Positions 1-8,445 of a stretch of 46,592 nt of DNA are shown in pieces (the stretch's first letter is position 1; each line of letters opens with the position of its first letter). The position numbers and the translations under genes are program-made. This stretch comes from Bradyrhizobium genosp. SA-3 (lineage in GTDB: Bacteria; Pseudomonadota; Alphaproteobacteria; Rhizobiales; Xanthobacteraceae). The stretch is taken from NCBI RefSeq assembly GCF_004212635.1, contig NZ_PSRT01000069.1, positions 1-46,592 on the forward strand, read 5' to 3'. The notes beneath the pieces were generated by a model. It was not told where the DNA came from, made no database searches, and saw only the letters and a program-made list of their open reading frames with translations.

Positions 1-84
1 TAGCCCGGATGGAGCGAAGCGAAATCCGGGAGTCTTTCCACGGGCGCAGACTTTCCCGGATTTTGCTTCGCTCCATCCGGGCTA
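1..84. repeat. Intergenic inverted repeat
   Basis: Arms of about 30 nt (1-31 and 54-84) are near-perfect reverse complements, both containing the core ATGGAGCGAAGC / GCTTCGCTCCAT. This is a long palindromic intergenic repeat just beyond the stop of the enoyl-CoA hydratase gene; it could also fold as a transcription-terminating hairpin but no T-tract follows. Confidence 0.75.
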
Positions 85-101
85 CAATTCAACGGCAGCG
101 C

Positions 102-899
102 CTACTTCCCCGAAAACACCGCCTTGCGCTTCTCGATAAAAGCCTGCACCGCCTCCTTGTGATCGGCGGTCGTGGTCAGGCGGATCAGCCGCTCGGCCTC
201 GTGGTCGCGCGCGGTCTCGAAGTCGAACAGCAGGGCCTCGTCGAGATTGTCCTTCATGTAGCGCAGTGCGAGGCGCGGACCTTCGGCGAGCGATTTGGCC
301 AGCGCGAAGGCTTCAGTTTGCAGCTTGTCATCAGGCACCACGCGATTGACGAGGCCGATGGTCTCGCACCTGACGGCGTCGACCCGGTCGCCGGTGAACA
401 TCAATTCGCGCGCCCGCGCGGTGCCGACCAGCCTGGTGAGCAGCCAGGCGATGCCGTAATCACCACTGAGCGCGATGCGGGCGTAGCCGGTGGCGACGAA
501 CGCCGATTGCGCGGCGATGCGGATGTCGCAGGCCATGGCGATGGCAAGCCCGGCGCCGACCGCGGGGCCGGGCAGGGCGGCGATGGTCGGCTTGCGCACC
601 GACACTAGCGCGCCGGTGAGCAGCCGCTGCCGCTCCTGGAGATCGGCGATGCGATCCTCGAGCGACATCTCCAGCTTCTTCGGATCACGATGCGCGCCCA
701 TGCCCTTGACGTTGCCGCCGGCACAAAAGGCTTCACCCGCGCCGGTGAGCAGCAGCGCGCCGACATCAGGATTCTCGCCGCAGCTCCGGATCATCGTGCG
801 CAGCGCTGGCGTCAGCGTGTCCGATAGTGAATTGCGCGCTTCCGGCCGGTTCAGCGTGATGACAGCGACGCGGTCGCGGATGGTGGTTTCCGTGGTCAT
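102..899 (-). CDS. Enoyl-CoA hydratase/isomerase (crotonase) family
   Basis: 265-aa crotonase-fold protein, presumably cytoplasmic and acting on a CoA thioester. The oxyanion-hole segment is EAFCAGGNVK (about 56-65) and the second oxyanion loop is GPAVGAGL (about 111-118). The glutamate matching rat hydratase Glu164 is kept (E165 in ARARELMF), but the place of Glu144 reads YARIALS with no acid, so a plain hydratase activity is uncertain; isomerase, hydrolase or dehydratase chemistry is possible. ATG start has AAGGAA 6 nt upstream. It lies on the same strand as the SDR gene 167 bp upstream, separated by a palindromic repeat, and near an acyl-CoA dehydrogenase, which fits fatty acid or branched acid breakdown. 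Confidence 0.9.
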   Translation of the reverse strand: MTTETTIRDRVAVITLNRPEARNSLSDTLTPALRTMIRSCGENPDVGALLLTGAGEAFCAGGNVKGMGAHRDPKKLEMSLEDRIADLQERQRLLTGALVSVRKPTIAALPGPAVGAGLAIAMACDIRIAAQSAFVATGYARIALSGDYGIAWLLTRLVGTARARELMFTGDRVDAVRCETIGLVNRVVPDDKLQTEAFALAKSLAEGPRLALRYMKDNLDEALLFDFETARDHEAERLIRLTTTADHKEAVQAFIEKRKAVFSGK

Positions 900-917
900 G
901 TCGATTCCTTATTCGCC

Positions 918-1033
918 CGTCATTGCGAGGAGCCCGCGACAAAATTGCGAAGCAATTTTGCGCTGGCGACGAAGCAATCCAGTCTGTATCCGCGGAGATA
1001 TCTCTGGATTGCTTCGCTTCGCTCGCAATGACG
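918..1033. repeat. Palindromic repeat, CGTCATTGCGAG family, copy 1
   Basis: Begins CGTCATTGCGAGGAG and ends with the reverse complement CTCGCAATGACG; the inner arms carry GAAGCAATCCAG / CTGGATTGCTTC. Three further copies lie in this window (5503, 11285, 32285), all strictly intergenic. This copy has an additional inner stretch around 946-962 (AAAATTGCGAAGCAATTTT), itself a small palindrome. Confidence 0.9.
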
Positions 1034-1066
1034 ATTGTTGTGACGCTATTGCCTCAAAACACCGCC

Positions 1067-1768
1067 TCAAAAATTCTCCACCCACGGCCGCAGCTCCAGC
1101 TCCCAGCTCCAGGCGCTGCGCGGCTGCTGCAACACGTTCCAATAGCTCTGCGCGATCGCATCGGGATCGAGCATCGAATCCGGTCTGTCTGCCGATTCCG
1201 CACGGGCCGCGCTGCGGATCGCGCCGTCGATGACGAAATGCGCGACATGGATGCCCTGCGGCGACAATTCGCGCGCCATGCTCTGCGCGAGGCCGCGCAG
1301 CGCGAACTTGCCCATCGCAAAGGGCGTCGACTGCGCATAGCCCTTGACGCTGGCCGAGGCGCCGGTGAACAGGATCGCGCCGTGCTTGTTCGGCAGCATG
1401 CGTTTGGCCGCCTGCTGCGCCACCAGGAAGCCGCCATAGGCGCTGACCGCGATCGCCTGCGCCACATCGGCCGGGACGAGATCCAAGAACGGTCCGCGCG
1501 TGCGGCCGCTGGCGTTGTAGACGACGAGGTCGGGCGTGCCGATCTCGCGCTCGACCAGGCCGAACAGCCGCTCGACCTCCTCAGGCTCCGTCGCGTTGCA
1601 GGCATAGGCCTTGGCCCCGGTCTCGGTGCAGAGCGCGCCCAGCTTCTCGATCTTGCGCGCGGCAAGGGCGACGCGGATGTTCTGGGCCGCAAACAGCCGC
1701 GCCAGCGACGCGCTCAATCCTTCGCCGGCGCCGACGATGAGCGCGATCTTATATTTTGGGTGTTCCAT
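1067..1768 (-). CDS. Atypical short-chain dehydrogenase/reductase (Tyr to Phe)
   Basis: 233-aa SDR-fold protein. The N-terminal nucleotide-binding loop is VGAGEGLS (12-19), a loose version of TGxxxGxG, and the NAG-like motif is YNASG (84-88). A serine in FTGASAS (134-140) is in the catalytic position, but the YxxxK motif reads F150-A-M-G-K154: the catalytic tyrosine is phenylalanine. A distinct SDR subfamily with this PFAxxKFALR signature exists as far as I recall, so this is probably a family trait and not damage. Its substrate is unknown and it may not be a normal alcohol dehydrogenase. ATG preceded by GAGAG. Divergent from the acyl-CoA dehydrogenase gene at 2004, co-directional with the crotonase. 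Confidence 0.85.
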   Translation of the reverse strand: MEHPKYKIALIVGAGEGLSASLARLFAAQNIRVALAARKIEKLGALCTETGAKAYACNATEPEEVERLFGLVEREIGTPDLVVYNASGRTRGPFLDLVPADVAQAIAVSAYGGFLVAQQAAKRMLPNKHGAILFTGASASVKGYAQSTPFAMGKFALRGLAQSMARELSPQGIHVAHFVIDGAIRSAARAESADRPDSMLDPDAIAQSYWNVLQQPRSAWSWELELRPWVENF

Positions 1769-2003
1769 GGCGTGATCTCTCGGAGACAGGAAGCCGTTGA
1801 TCTATGCATGGTCCGCGCGGACAACCAACCGGGGCGGTCACAATTCCGCAGGGCGAATTGCTCCCCCCGCGGCGATCATGCCGCCCTGACGATTTGCGGC
1901 TTTATCCGCATCCGCCTCTGGAGCATGATCGACATCATCCCAAGCGGCAAGCGCCAAAACAAGCGCAAAGAATTGCCGTCGGGCGGAAACGAAGAGGACG
2001 ATC

Positions 2004-3788
2004 ATGCACAAGCCGGTCCCAGCGCAGCCAGAACATGTCGCGGCCGAGACGTCCGGCCTGCTGGCGCCCGACACGTCAGGCATGAATTTCTATCGCGCCG
2101 ATCCCGCGCTGACGGACCTCTTGCGCATCCATCTGCCGGACACGTTGTTCCGCCATATCGAGCCGCATCTCGACCGCCTCGGTGAACTCGCCGGCGGCCC
2201 GCTCGACGAATGCGCGCGGCTTGCCGACCGGCACACGCCCATCCTGCATCAGCGCGACAAGTTCGGCCGCGACATACAATGGATCGAATATCATCCGGCC
2301 TATCGCGAGCTGGAGAAAGCCGCGTTCGGTGAGTTCGGCATCCACGCGCTCTCGATCCGCAAGGGCATCATGGGCTGGCCGGACAAATATCCCGTGGTCG
2401 CCAAGCACGCCTTCACTTTTCTGTTCAACCAGACTGAATTCGGCATGGGCTGTCCGATCAACGTCACCGACGGCTGCGCCAAGCTGCTGGCGAATTTCGG
2501 CAGCGAGGCGCTGAAGGCCAAATATCTCGATGGTCTCACGCAGACGGATATGAGCAAGCTGACGCAGGGCGGCCAGTTCATGACCGAGAAGGAAGGCGGC
2601 TCCGACGTCGGCACGCTGACCACGCGCGCGGTGCAGGAGGGCGACCATTGGCGCCTCTATGGCGAGAAATGGTTCTGCTCGAACGCCGACGCCAAGGTCG
2701 TGATGCTGCTGGCGCGGCCCGAAGGCGCCGGCCCCGGCACGCGCGGCGTCGGCCTGTTCCTGATGCCGCGCTTCCTCGACGACGGCGCGCAGAACAACTA
2801 CCGGATCGTGCGCCTCAAGGACAAGCTCGGCACGCGCTCGATGGCCTCGGGCGAGATCAAGCTCGAAGGCGCGATCGCCTATGCCGTCGGCAAGCTCGAC
2901 CGCGGCTTCGTGCAGATGGCCGAGATGGTGAACTCGTCGCGGCTCTCCAACGGCGTCAAATCCGCCGCGCTGATGCGGCGGGCCTATCACGACGCCATGA
3001 CGGTCGCGAAGAACCGCGTGGTGTTCGGCAACCGCATCATCGACCTGCCGCTGGGACGGCGGCAGATGCTGAAGATCATGCTGCCGGTCGAGCAGGCGCT
3101 GTCGATGAGCTTCCTCACCGCCGACGCGCTCGATCGCGCCGAGGCCGGCAGCCAGGATGCGGCGGCCCTCTTGCGCATCCTCACACCGACGCTGAAGTTC
3201 CGCGCCACGCGCGATGCGCGAAAGGTTTGCGGCGATGCGCTCGAGATGCGCGGCGGCATCGGCTATATCGAGGAATTCGCCACCGCCCGCCTGCTGCGCG
3301 ATGCTCATCTCGGCTCGGTCTGGGAAGGCACTGGAAACATCGTCGCGATCGATGCGCTGAGGCGCGCAGTCGGCCGCCATGGCGCGGAATCCGCGCTCGC
3401 GGCCGATCTTCATGCCCGGCTCGACGACAGCGCGTCGGTGCCGCAGGCCTGGCGTGATCATCTGCGCGGTCTTGTCGATCGTGCGGTCGGCTTCGCACGC
3501 GAGGTCGCGGGCAAGGCCGACAACGAGGCGGACGCGCGTCGCGCCACCAGCCTGCTCTATCATGTCGCCAGCGCCGTCGCGCTGGCCTGGGAAGGGCATC
3601 GCATCCACGACATGCGCGGCGATGCGCGCCGGCTGTTGCTGTCGCGTCTCGTGATCGACCACCGCGTGTTGCCGAGCGATCCGTTCCGGCTGACGGAAAA
3701 TCCAGTGCAGCAGAAGATCGCCGCGCTGGTGCTCGGCGATCGCGCAGGCAGCATGAGCGAGGTTGGCGAACTGGTTCTGGCGGCGTAG
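2004..3788 (+). CDS. Acyl-CoA dehydrogenase, AidB-like long form
   Basis: 594 aa, longer than the ~380 aa of short and medium chain enzymes because of an extra C-terminal helical domain (about 470-594), as in AidB and FadE5-type proteins. The FAD/substrate motif is MTEKEGGSDVGT (about 193-204); the flavin-binding motif is EMRGGIGYIEEF (about 415-426), followed by SVWEGTGNI (about 437-445) where the catalytic glutamate of the isovaleryl-CoA class often lies. It should be a cytoplasmic flavoprotein oxidising an acyl-CoA to the enoyl-CoA, with electrons passed to ETF. ATG 2004 has a GAGGAC ribosome site. It is followed after a hairpin by the Zn alcohol dehydrogenase gene, same strand. A role in alkylation damage cannot be excluded for an AidB relative. 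Confidence 0.9.
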   Translation: MHKPVPAQPEHVAAETSGLLAPDTSGMNFYRADPALTDLLRIHLPDTLFRHIEPHLDRLGELAGGPLDECARLADRHTPILHQRDKFGRDIQWIEYHPAYRELEKAAFGEFGIHALSIRKGIMGWPDKYPVVAKHAFTFLFNQTEFGMGCPINVTDGCAKLLANFGSEALKAKYLDGLTQTDMSKLTQGGQFMTEKEGGSDVGTLTTRAVQEGDHWRLYGEKWFCSNADAKVVMLLARPEGAGPGTRGVGLFLMPRFLDDGAQNNYRIVRLKDKLGTRSMASGEIKLEGAIAYAVGKLDRGFVQMAEMVNSSRLSNGVKSAALMRRAYHDAMTVAKNRVVFGNRIIDLPLGRRQMLKIMLPVEQALSMSFLTADALDRAEAGSQDAAALLRILTPTLKFRATRDARKVCGDALEMRGGIGYIEEFATARLLRDAHLGSVWEGTGNIVAIDALRRAVGRHGAESALAADLHARLDDSASVPQAWRDHLRGLVDRAVGFAREVAGKADNEADARRATSLLYHVASAVALAWEGHRIHDMRGDARRLLLSRLVIDHRVLPSDPFRLTENPVQQKIAALVLGDRAGSMSEVGELVLAA

Positions 3789-3792
3789 GCTT

Positions 3793-3822
3793 CTCCACCT
3801 CTCCCTATGGGAGAGGTTGGAG
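3793..3822. terminator. Hairpin between acyl-CoA dehydrogenase and ADH genes
   Basis: CTCCACCTCTCCC (3793-3805), loop TAT, then GGGAGAGGTTGGAG (3809-3822): 13 of 14 positions pair. No T-tract follows, so it may attenuate or be one more palindromic repeat. A related CTCTCCCC hairpin occurs at 13891 and 32427. Confidence 0.5.
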
Positions 3823-3862
3823 TCCCCGCACTCAACGAAATTATAACAAGGAGGAAACACCG

Positions 3863-4951
3863 ATGAAGGCCGCCGTCCTCTATGAAGTCAACCAGCCGCT
3901 CGTCATCGAGGACATCAGCCTGCCGAAACCGGGCCCGCGCGAGGTCCTGATCCGCACGGCGGTCGCCGGCCTCTGTCACTCCGATCTGCACTTCATGGAG
4001 GGGCTTTATCCGCATCCGCTGCCCGCGGTGCTTGGGCACGAGTCGGCCGGCGTGGTCGAACAGGTCGGATCCGACGTCACTTACGTCAAGCCCGGCGATC
4101 ACGTCGTCACTTGCCTATCCGTGTTCTGCGGCACCTGCGATAACTGCACCACGGGGCGCACCGTGCTCTGCACCGACACGACGGTGAAGATGCTGCCGGG
4201 CGTCTCGGACCGGATGCAGTGGGCGAAGCCCGAGAAGCTGCACCAGTTTCTCAACCTCTCGTCCTTCGCCGAGCAGATGCTGGTGCACGAGAACGCGATC
4301 GTCAAAATCCGGAAGGAGATGCCGCTCGATCTCGCCGCGCTGATCGGCTGCGGCGTCATCACCGGCTACGGCGCGGTCGTGAACACGGCCAAGGTGACGG
4401 CCGGCGAGACCGTGGCGGTGATCGGCTGCGGCGGCGTCGGTATGGCCGCGATCAACGGCGCGCAGATCGCCGGCGCCGGCCGCATCATCGCCATCGACAC
4501 CAATCCGGCCAAACTCCAGCTCGCGACCAAGCTGGGGGCGACCGACATCATCAATCCCGCCGATGGTGATGTCGTGAAACAGGTACGCGATCTCACCAAT
4601 GGCGGCGTGCATCATTCCTTCGAGGTGCTCGGTCGCAAGGAGACCGCGGAGCAAGCCTTTGGCATGCTCGCCTCGGGCGGCACGGCCACCATCGTCGGCA
4701 TGATTCCGTTCGGCCAGAAGATCGAGCTGCACGGCTTCGACTTCCTGCGCGAGCGCAAGATCCAGGGCTCGTCGATGGGCTCGAACCATTTTCGCGTCGA
4801 CATGCCGCGCCTGGTCGATTTCTATCTGCGCGGCCGGCTGCACCTGGAGGACTGGATCTCGGCCAAGCTGAAGCTAAACGAGATCAACGAGGGCTTTGCC
4901 AACATGAAAGCCGGCAAGACGCTACGCAGCGTGATCGTGTTTGATAGTTAA
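3863..4951 (+). CDS. Zinc-dependent alcohol dehydrogenase (MDR superfamily)
   Basis: 362-aa medium-chain dehydrogenase. Catalytic zinc ligands are seen in GLCHSD (about 36-41) and GHESAG (about 58-63); the structural zinc cluster is FCGTCDNCTTGRTVLC (about 88-103). The NAD-binding loop is GCGGVGMAA (about 189-197) with an acidic residue after the second strand (AIDTN), which favours NAD over NADP. It should oxidise an alcohol to an aldehyde. Strong ribosome site AAGGAGG just before ATG 3863. It follows the acyl-CoA dehydrogenase gene by 74 bp on the same strand. The substrate is not readable from sequence; the family includes NDMA-type and glutathione-independent formaldehyde or aryl-alcohol enzymes. 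Confidence 0.92.
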   Translation: MKAAVLYEVNQPLVIEDISLPKPGPREVLIRTAVAGLCHSDLHFMEGLYPHPLPAVLGHESAGVVEQVGSDVTYVKPGDHVVTCLSVFCGTCDNCTTGRTVLCTDTTVKMLPGVSDRMQWAKPEKLHQFLNLSSFAEQMLVHENAIVKIRKEMPLDLAALIGCGVITGYGAVVNTAKVTAGETVAVIGCGGVGMAAINGAQIAGAGRIIAIDTNPAKLQLATKLGATDIINPADGDVVKQVRDLTNGGVHHSFEVLGRKETAEQAFGMLASGGTATIVGMIPFGQKIELHGFDFLRERKIQGSSMGSNHFRVDMPRLVDFYLRGRLHLEDWISAKLKLNEINEGFANMKAGKTLRSVIVFDS

Positions 4952-4999
4952 TGATCGGCGTTTGCCGGCTGCTCAGGCGTTGTCGCCCCAATTCAGGTG

Positions 5000-5100
5000 T
5001 CATCGCCCGGCTTGACCGGGGCCCAGTACGCCGCGGCGGCAATTGTGTGAACGAACTGCCGCCGCGGAGTACTGGGCCCCGGTCAAGCCGGGGCATGACA
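5000..5100. repeat. Palindromic repeat, CCCGGCTTGACCGGG family
   Basis: Left arm GCCCGGCTTGACCGGGGCCC (from 5006) and right arm GGGCCCCGGTCAAGCCGGGG (5074-5093) are reverse complements, with inner arms GTACxCCGCGGCGGCA / TGCCGCCGCGGAGTAC. It fills the 3' side of the ADH gene and sits between convergent genes, so it may also stop transcription in both directions. Confidence 0.85.
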
Positions 5101-5128
5101 GCGGAGTGTAGGGATAGCTTACCTCAGC

Positions 5129-5444
5129 TCACCGCGACACGTGCGCGGACACAGCGAGCCACTTCCCGTTCGTCTTCGCCCAGCAATCGGTATATCGCCC
5201 ACTCGCCTGCTGGCCATCCGCCGTGGTGTAGCTGGTCGCGGCGTGGGTGCGCATGCAAATTGCGGATCGCGATCGGCCGCGCCGTCTGCTCCAGGAAGGC
5301 TGTGCGATCGACCAGCGTCTTGTCGGGATTGGAGCAGTAGAACTCCGGCGCCAGGATCTCATCGAAGCGCCTGACGTCGCAGTTCTGCACGGAGGCGACA
5401 TAGTCGCGGTTGAGCGCGGTGAGCTGTTCGAGGTCGTTGCTCAT
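5129..5444 (-). pseudogene. NTF2-like/DUF4440 protein, frameshifted with probable internal deletion
   Basis: ATG 5444 has an excellent GGGAGGGAG ribosome site and opens MSNDLEQLTALNRDYVAS, a typical SnoaL/NTF2-like start, including AFLEQTARPIAI at about 47-58. Near 5240-5255 the typical sequence moves into another frame, which carries the expected family ending HAATSYTTADGQQ ... WAKTNGKWLAVSAHVSR and stops at 5129. The first frame runs on into Arg/His-rich text and stops at 5124. Joined, the product is about 104 residues; the family is nearer 115-125, so a deletion of roughly 40 nt that is not a multiple of three, rather than one lost base, best explains both the shift and the missing strand. 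Sequencing error is an alternative. Confidence 0.7.
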
Positions 5445-5502
5445 TCTATTTTCTCCCTCCCGGGGATGTGCGTAGCACAAAATCTCGAGGTTGTTTTTAC
5501 CC

Positions 5503-5589
5503 CGTCATTGCGAGGAGCCCTTGCGACGAAGCAATCCAGAATCGTTCCGCAGTGACAGCCTGGATTGCTTCGCTTCGCTCGCAATGACG
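5503..5589. repeat. Palindromic repeat, CGTCATTGCGAG family, copy 2
   Basis: Same outer arms as the copy at 918 (CGTCATTGCGAGGAGC ... CTCGCAATGACG) with inner GAAGCAATCCAG and its complement. It lies between the NTF2-like gene start and the amidase stop, both on the minus strand. Confidence 0.9.
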
Positions 5590-5596
5590 GGGAGGA

Positions 5597-7069
5597 CTAG
5601 TCGTCAAACATCTTCGGCGGCACGAACCCGCCGAACTCGCGCTCGATCAGCTCGGCGAGCTTCAGCGGTGTCCGGTCCTCGAGGAACGGCCCGATCATCT
5701 GCACGCCGACCGGCAGGCCATCCTTCGACAGACCGAGCGGAATGGCTGTTGCCGGCAGGCCCGTCAGCGTGGCGATGCCGGGCCAGGCAAGCTGGTCCGG
5801 ATAGACATAGTCCTTGCCGTCGATGTTGATCCGGCGCGTCTCCTGCTGCGGCGAATGATCATGCGGATAGGCCGGTGTCGGCATGATCGGGCAGATCACC
5901 GCATCGAATGTCCTGAACAATTGCCGCCATTGCGCGCGCAGCCCGGCGCGGGCGCCCTCGTCGAACACCCAGGTCTGATGCGAGCAGGTCATGCCGCGCA
6001 GCCGCTCGGCCGCAAGGCTCTTGTCCTCAGGTGAGAGTTGCGCCGCCCCCGCACGCGCGCCGGCGAGAATGTCGGGCGGAAAGAACGCGCCGAGAAAGCT
6101 CATCAGCATGCGCATGTAGAGGCGCGAGGCTTCCGTGAAATCCGGAAACAGCGGGCTCTCGCGTGCGACGCGCGCGCCCATGCTCGCCAATTGGCCCGCC
6201 AGCTTCTCGATCGCGCCGCGAATGTCGGCATTCGCGGGCAGCAACGGGTGACTGTCGATCACCAGCACACGGAAATCCTTCAGTGCGTGGTGTCGCGCCT
6301 CCGGCAGCGCGAGCTTGTATCCGATGCCGAGGTCCAGCGGATCGGGGCCTGCCATCACCTCCAGGAGCAAGGGCAGATCGGCTGCACTCCGCGCCATCGG
6401 ACCGATCACCGCCATGTCGCGCTCCATCGGGATGGCCGGAAATGGCGGCGGTGTATGGCCGCGCGTCGGGCAGAGATTGTAGGTCGGCTTGTGCGCATAG
6501 ACACCGCAGTGGAAGGCGGGCACCCGCAGCGAGCCGCCGATGTCGGAGCCGAGCGAGAGCGGTCCGTAGCCGGCTGCGAGCGCCGCAGACGAGCCGCCCG
6601 ATGAGCCGCCGGGCGTGCGGCCGAGATCGAACGGATTGTTCGTGGTGCCGTAGATCTCGTTGTAGCTCTGCCAATCGCCCAAGCCGACGGGAACGTTGGT
6701 CTTGCCGAGGATGATGCCGCCGGCGTTCTTCACCCGGGTGATCGACAGTGCGTCCTCCGCCGGCTTGAAATCCTTCTGCGGCGTCCAGCCCCAGGTCGTG
6801 GGCAGGCCGGCGACGTTGAAGGATTCCTTCACGGTGACCGGTAGGCCGAGCAGCGGTTTGCTTTCGCCGCGCGCCAGCGCCGCGTCCGCCTCACGCGCGG
6901 CGCCGAGCGCGCGATCGAAATCCCGAACGCAGATCGCGTTGATCTTGCCGTCGTGACGTTCGATGCGGTCGATCGCGTCCTGGGTGAGCTCGACCGCGGA
7001 GACTTTCTTCGCGGTCAATGCGGTCGACAGCTCGACCGCGCTCTTGAAACTCCATTGCGATTTGGCCAC
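5597..7069 (-). CDS. Amidase (amidase signature family)
   Basis: 490 aa from a GTG start at 7069 chosen because GGAGAGG sits 4 nt upstream and the product then opens MAKSQWSF, in line with the family; an upstream in-frame extension to 7213 looks non-coding. The Ser-cisSer-Lys triad is visible: K81 in PVTVKES, S156 in GGSSGGSSAA and S180 in SDIGGSLR. It hydrolyses a carboxylic amide to acid and ammonia; the true substrate is unknown (relatives act on aryl or aliphatic amides and on indole-acetamide). Probably cytoplasmic, no signal peptide. Flanked by palindromic repeats on both sides, so likely transcribed alone. Confidence 0.92.
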   Translation of the reverse strand: MAKSQWSFKSAVELSTALTAKKVSAVELTQDAIDRIERHDGKINAICVRDFDRALGAAREADAALARGESKPLLGLPVTVKESFNVAGLPTTWGWTPQKDFKPAEDALSITRVKNAGGIILGKTNVPVGLGDWQSYNEIYGTTNNPFDLGRTPGGSSGGSSAALAAGYGPLSLGSDIGGSLRVPAFHCGVYAHKPTYNLCPTRGHTPPPFPAIPMERDMAVIGPMARSAADLPLLLEVMAGPDPLDLGIGYKLALPEARHHALKDFRVLVIDSHPLLPANADIRGAIEKLAGQLASMGARVARESPLFPDFTEASRLYMRMLMSFLGAFFPPDILAGARAGAAQLSPEDKSLAAERLRGMTCSHQTWVFDEGARAGLRAQWRQLFRTFDAVICPIMPTPAYPHDHSPQQETRRINIDGKDYVYPDQLAWPGIATLTGLPATAIPLGLSKDGLPVGVQMIGPFLEDRTPLKLAELIEREFGGFVPPKMFDD

Positions 7070-7408
7070 GGCACCTCTCCTGTTCTTATTGTCGGACGAT
7101 GATGCGCAGTTTGGCCGAATGCCGCAACGGCTGTTTGATCGCGATTGATATGTGGGCGGGATAGCGTCGCCACAAATTCCGCCGTCGTCCCGGCCTAGTG
7201 CGCAATTGCGCACGGGGGCCGGGACCCATACCGCGCGATCTATCGAGGGCGCACGGTGTACGTTGCCGCCGCACCTAATAACTGGGAATCTTCGCCAAAT
7301 GACTGCCTGTGGTTATGGGTCCCGGCCCCCCGTGCGCAATTGCGCACTAGGCCGGGACGACAGCAGAGGATTGGTGGCGACGGGCGATGACAACGGAGGG
7401 TGAGGCTA
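7070..7408. repeat. Intergenic region dominated by a long GTCGTCCCGGCC palindrome (7183-7362)
   Basis: Outer arms GTCGTCCCGGCCTAGTGCGC and GCGCACTAGGCCGGGACGAC frame about 180 nt; both arms contain the self-complementary GTGCGCAATTGCGCAC and the words GGGACCCATA / TATGGGTCCC. Related elements lie at 16269-16412 and 38961-39085. No gene is seen in this stretch. Confidence 0.85.
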
Positions 7409-8380
7409 CTACGCCGCCCCGATCACGATCCCCACCGCCAGCACGATGGCGCCGCCGAGCACGATCTGGAATACGGCCTGGAGGAATGGTGTGTCCATGT
7501 AGCGCGCGCGGATGAAGGCGATCGCCCACAATTCGAAGAACACGACGACGCAGGCGATTGCGGTTGCAATCCAGAATGCGTTGGCCCAGCTGTCCGGCAC
7601 GAGATAGGGCGCGGTGTGGCCGAGTCCGCCGAGCGTCGTCATTGCGCCGCAGGTGAGGCCGCGCAGCCAGGGCGAGCCGCGCCCGGTCAGCGAACCGTCA
7701 TCGGACAGCGCTTCCGCAAAGCCCATGCTGATGCCGGCGCCGATCGATGCGGCAAGGCCCACCAGAAATGTCTGCCAGTTCTGGTGCGTGGCAAAGGCCG
7801 CCGCAAACAGCGGCGCCAGCGTCGAGACCGATCCGTCCATCAACCCGGCGAGGCCCGGCTGCACATATTGCAGCACGAACATCCGTCGCCGCGTCCGGTC
7901 TTCCTCGGCGCGCACGTCGGGCTTGAGGATCTCGCCCGTCAGTCTGGCGGCAGTGTTCTCGTGGCTCTTCTCGGCCTCGGCGAGGTCGCCGAGCAGCCGG
8001 CGGACGTTGACGTCCTCGGCCCGCTCGGCGGCCTTCGCATAGAAGCGCTCGGCCTCGAGCTCCATGGTCTCGACTTCTTTCCGGATCGTGTCGAGCGGCA
8101 GGTTCTTGGTCAGCCAGATCGGGCGGCGGCGCAAAAAGCCCTTGACGTCCTCGCGGCGGATCGGCGGCAGGTGCTGGCCGAAACGCTGCTCGTACATTTC
8201 CAGTAGCATGTGCCGATGGCCGCGCTCCTCCTCAGCCATCTGCTCGAACAGCTTTGCCGAATCCGGATAGCGCTCCTTCAGGTCCTCCGCGAAGGTCATG
8301 TAAATGCGACTGTCCTCCTCCTCGGAGGAGATCGCGACCGCAAGCACCTCGCGCTCGGTCAGATCGGCAAAATTCTTCAC
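7409..8380 (-). CDS. mbfA: MbfA: ferritin-like domain fused to a VIT1/CCC1 membrane domain, iron exporter
   Basis: 323 aa from a GTG start. Residues about 1-150 form a rubrerythrin/ferritin-like four-helix domain with repeated acidic-histidine motifs (EEEDSR, EEERGHRHM, EAEKSHE) able to bind a di-iron centre. From about 165 onward a VIT1/CCC1-type membrane part follows (QPGLAGLMDGSVST, GISMGFAEAL, three to four hydrophobic segments). This architecture matches MbfA, known in Bradyrhizobium japonicum and Agrobacterium as an inner-membrane iron exporter that protects from iron and peroxide stress. The promoter carries a perfect ICE palindrome (8398-8414), so control by the haem-sensing regulator Irr is likely, with repression under low iron. 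Separated from the amidase by a large repeat; monocistronic. Confidence 0.93.
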   Translation of the reverse strand: MKNFADLTEREVLAVAISSEEEDSRIYMTFAEDLKERYPDSAKLFEQMAEEERGHRHMLLEMYEQRFGQHLPPIRREDVKGFLRRRPIWLTKNLPLDTIRKEVETMELEAERFYAKAAERAEDVNVRRLLGDLAEAEKSHENTAARLTGEILKPDVRAEEDRTRRRMFVLQYVQPGLAGLMDGSVSTLAPLFAAAFATHQNWQTFLVGLAASIGAGISMGFAEALSDDGSLTGRGSPWLRGLTCGAMTTLGGLGHTAPYLVPDSWANAFWIATAIACVVVFFELWAIAFIRARYMDTPFLQAVFQIVLGGAIVLAVGIVIGAA

Positions 8381-8397
8381 GACGGCCCTGTCACGAA

Positions 8398-8414
8398 TTT
8401 AGAATTATTCTAAA
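8398..8414 (-). promoter_or_regulatory. ICE motif (Irr box) upstream of mbfA
   Basis: TTTAGAA-TTA-TTCTAAA is a perfect 7+7 inverted repeat 17 nt upstream of the mbfA start codon. It matches the iron control element bound by Irr in rhizobia. On the minus strand a TATATAG sequence (8416-8422) lies directly upstream and could be the -10 element, so Irr bound here would sit at or just after the transcription start. Confidence 0.85.
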
Positions 8415-8445
8415 CTATATAGGACGCCGCGGTTCCCCGGTCAAA

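Noticed and set aside
2076..3860. 594-aa open frame on the minus strand across the acyl-CoA dehydrogenase gene
   Set aside because: It is rich in Arg, Ala, His and Asp, has no family resemblance, and lies opposite a well-supported gene; long antisense open frames are common in high-GC DNA.
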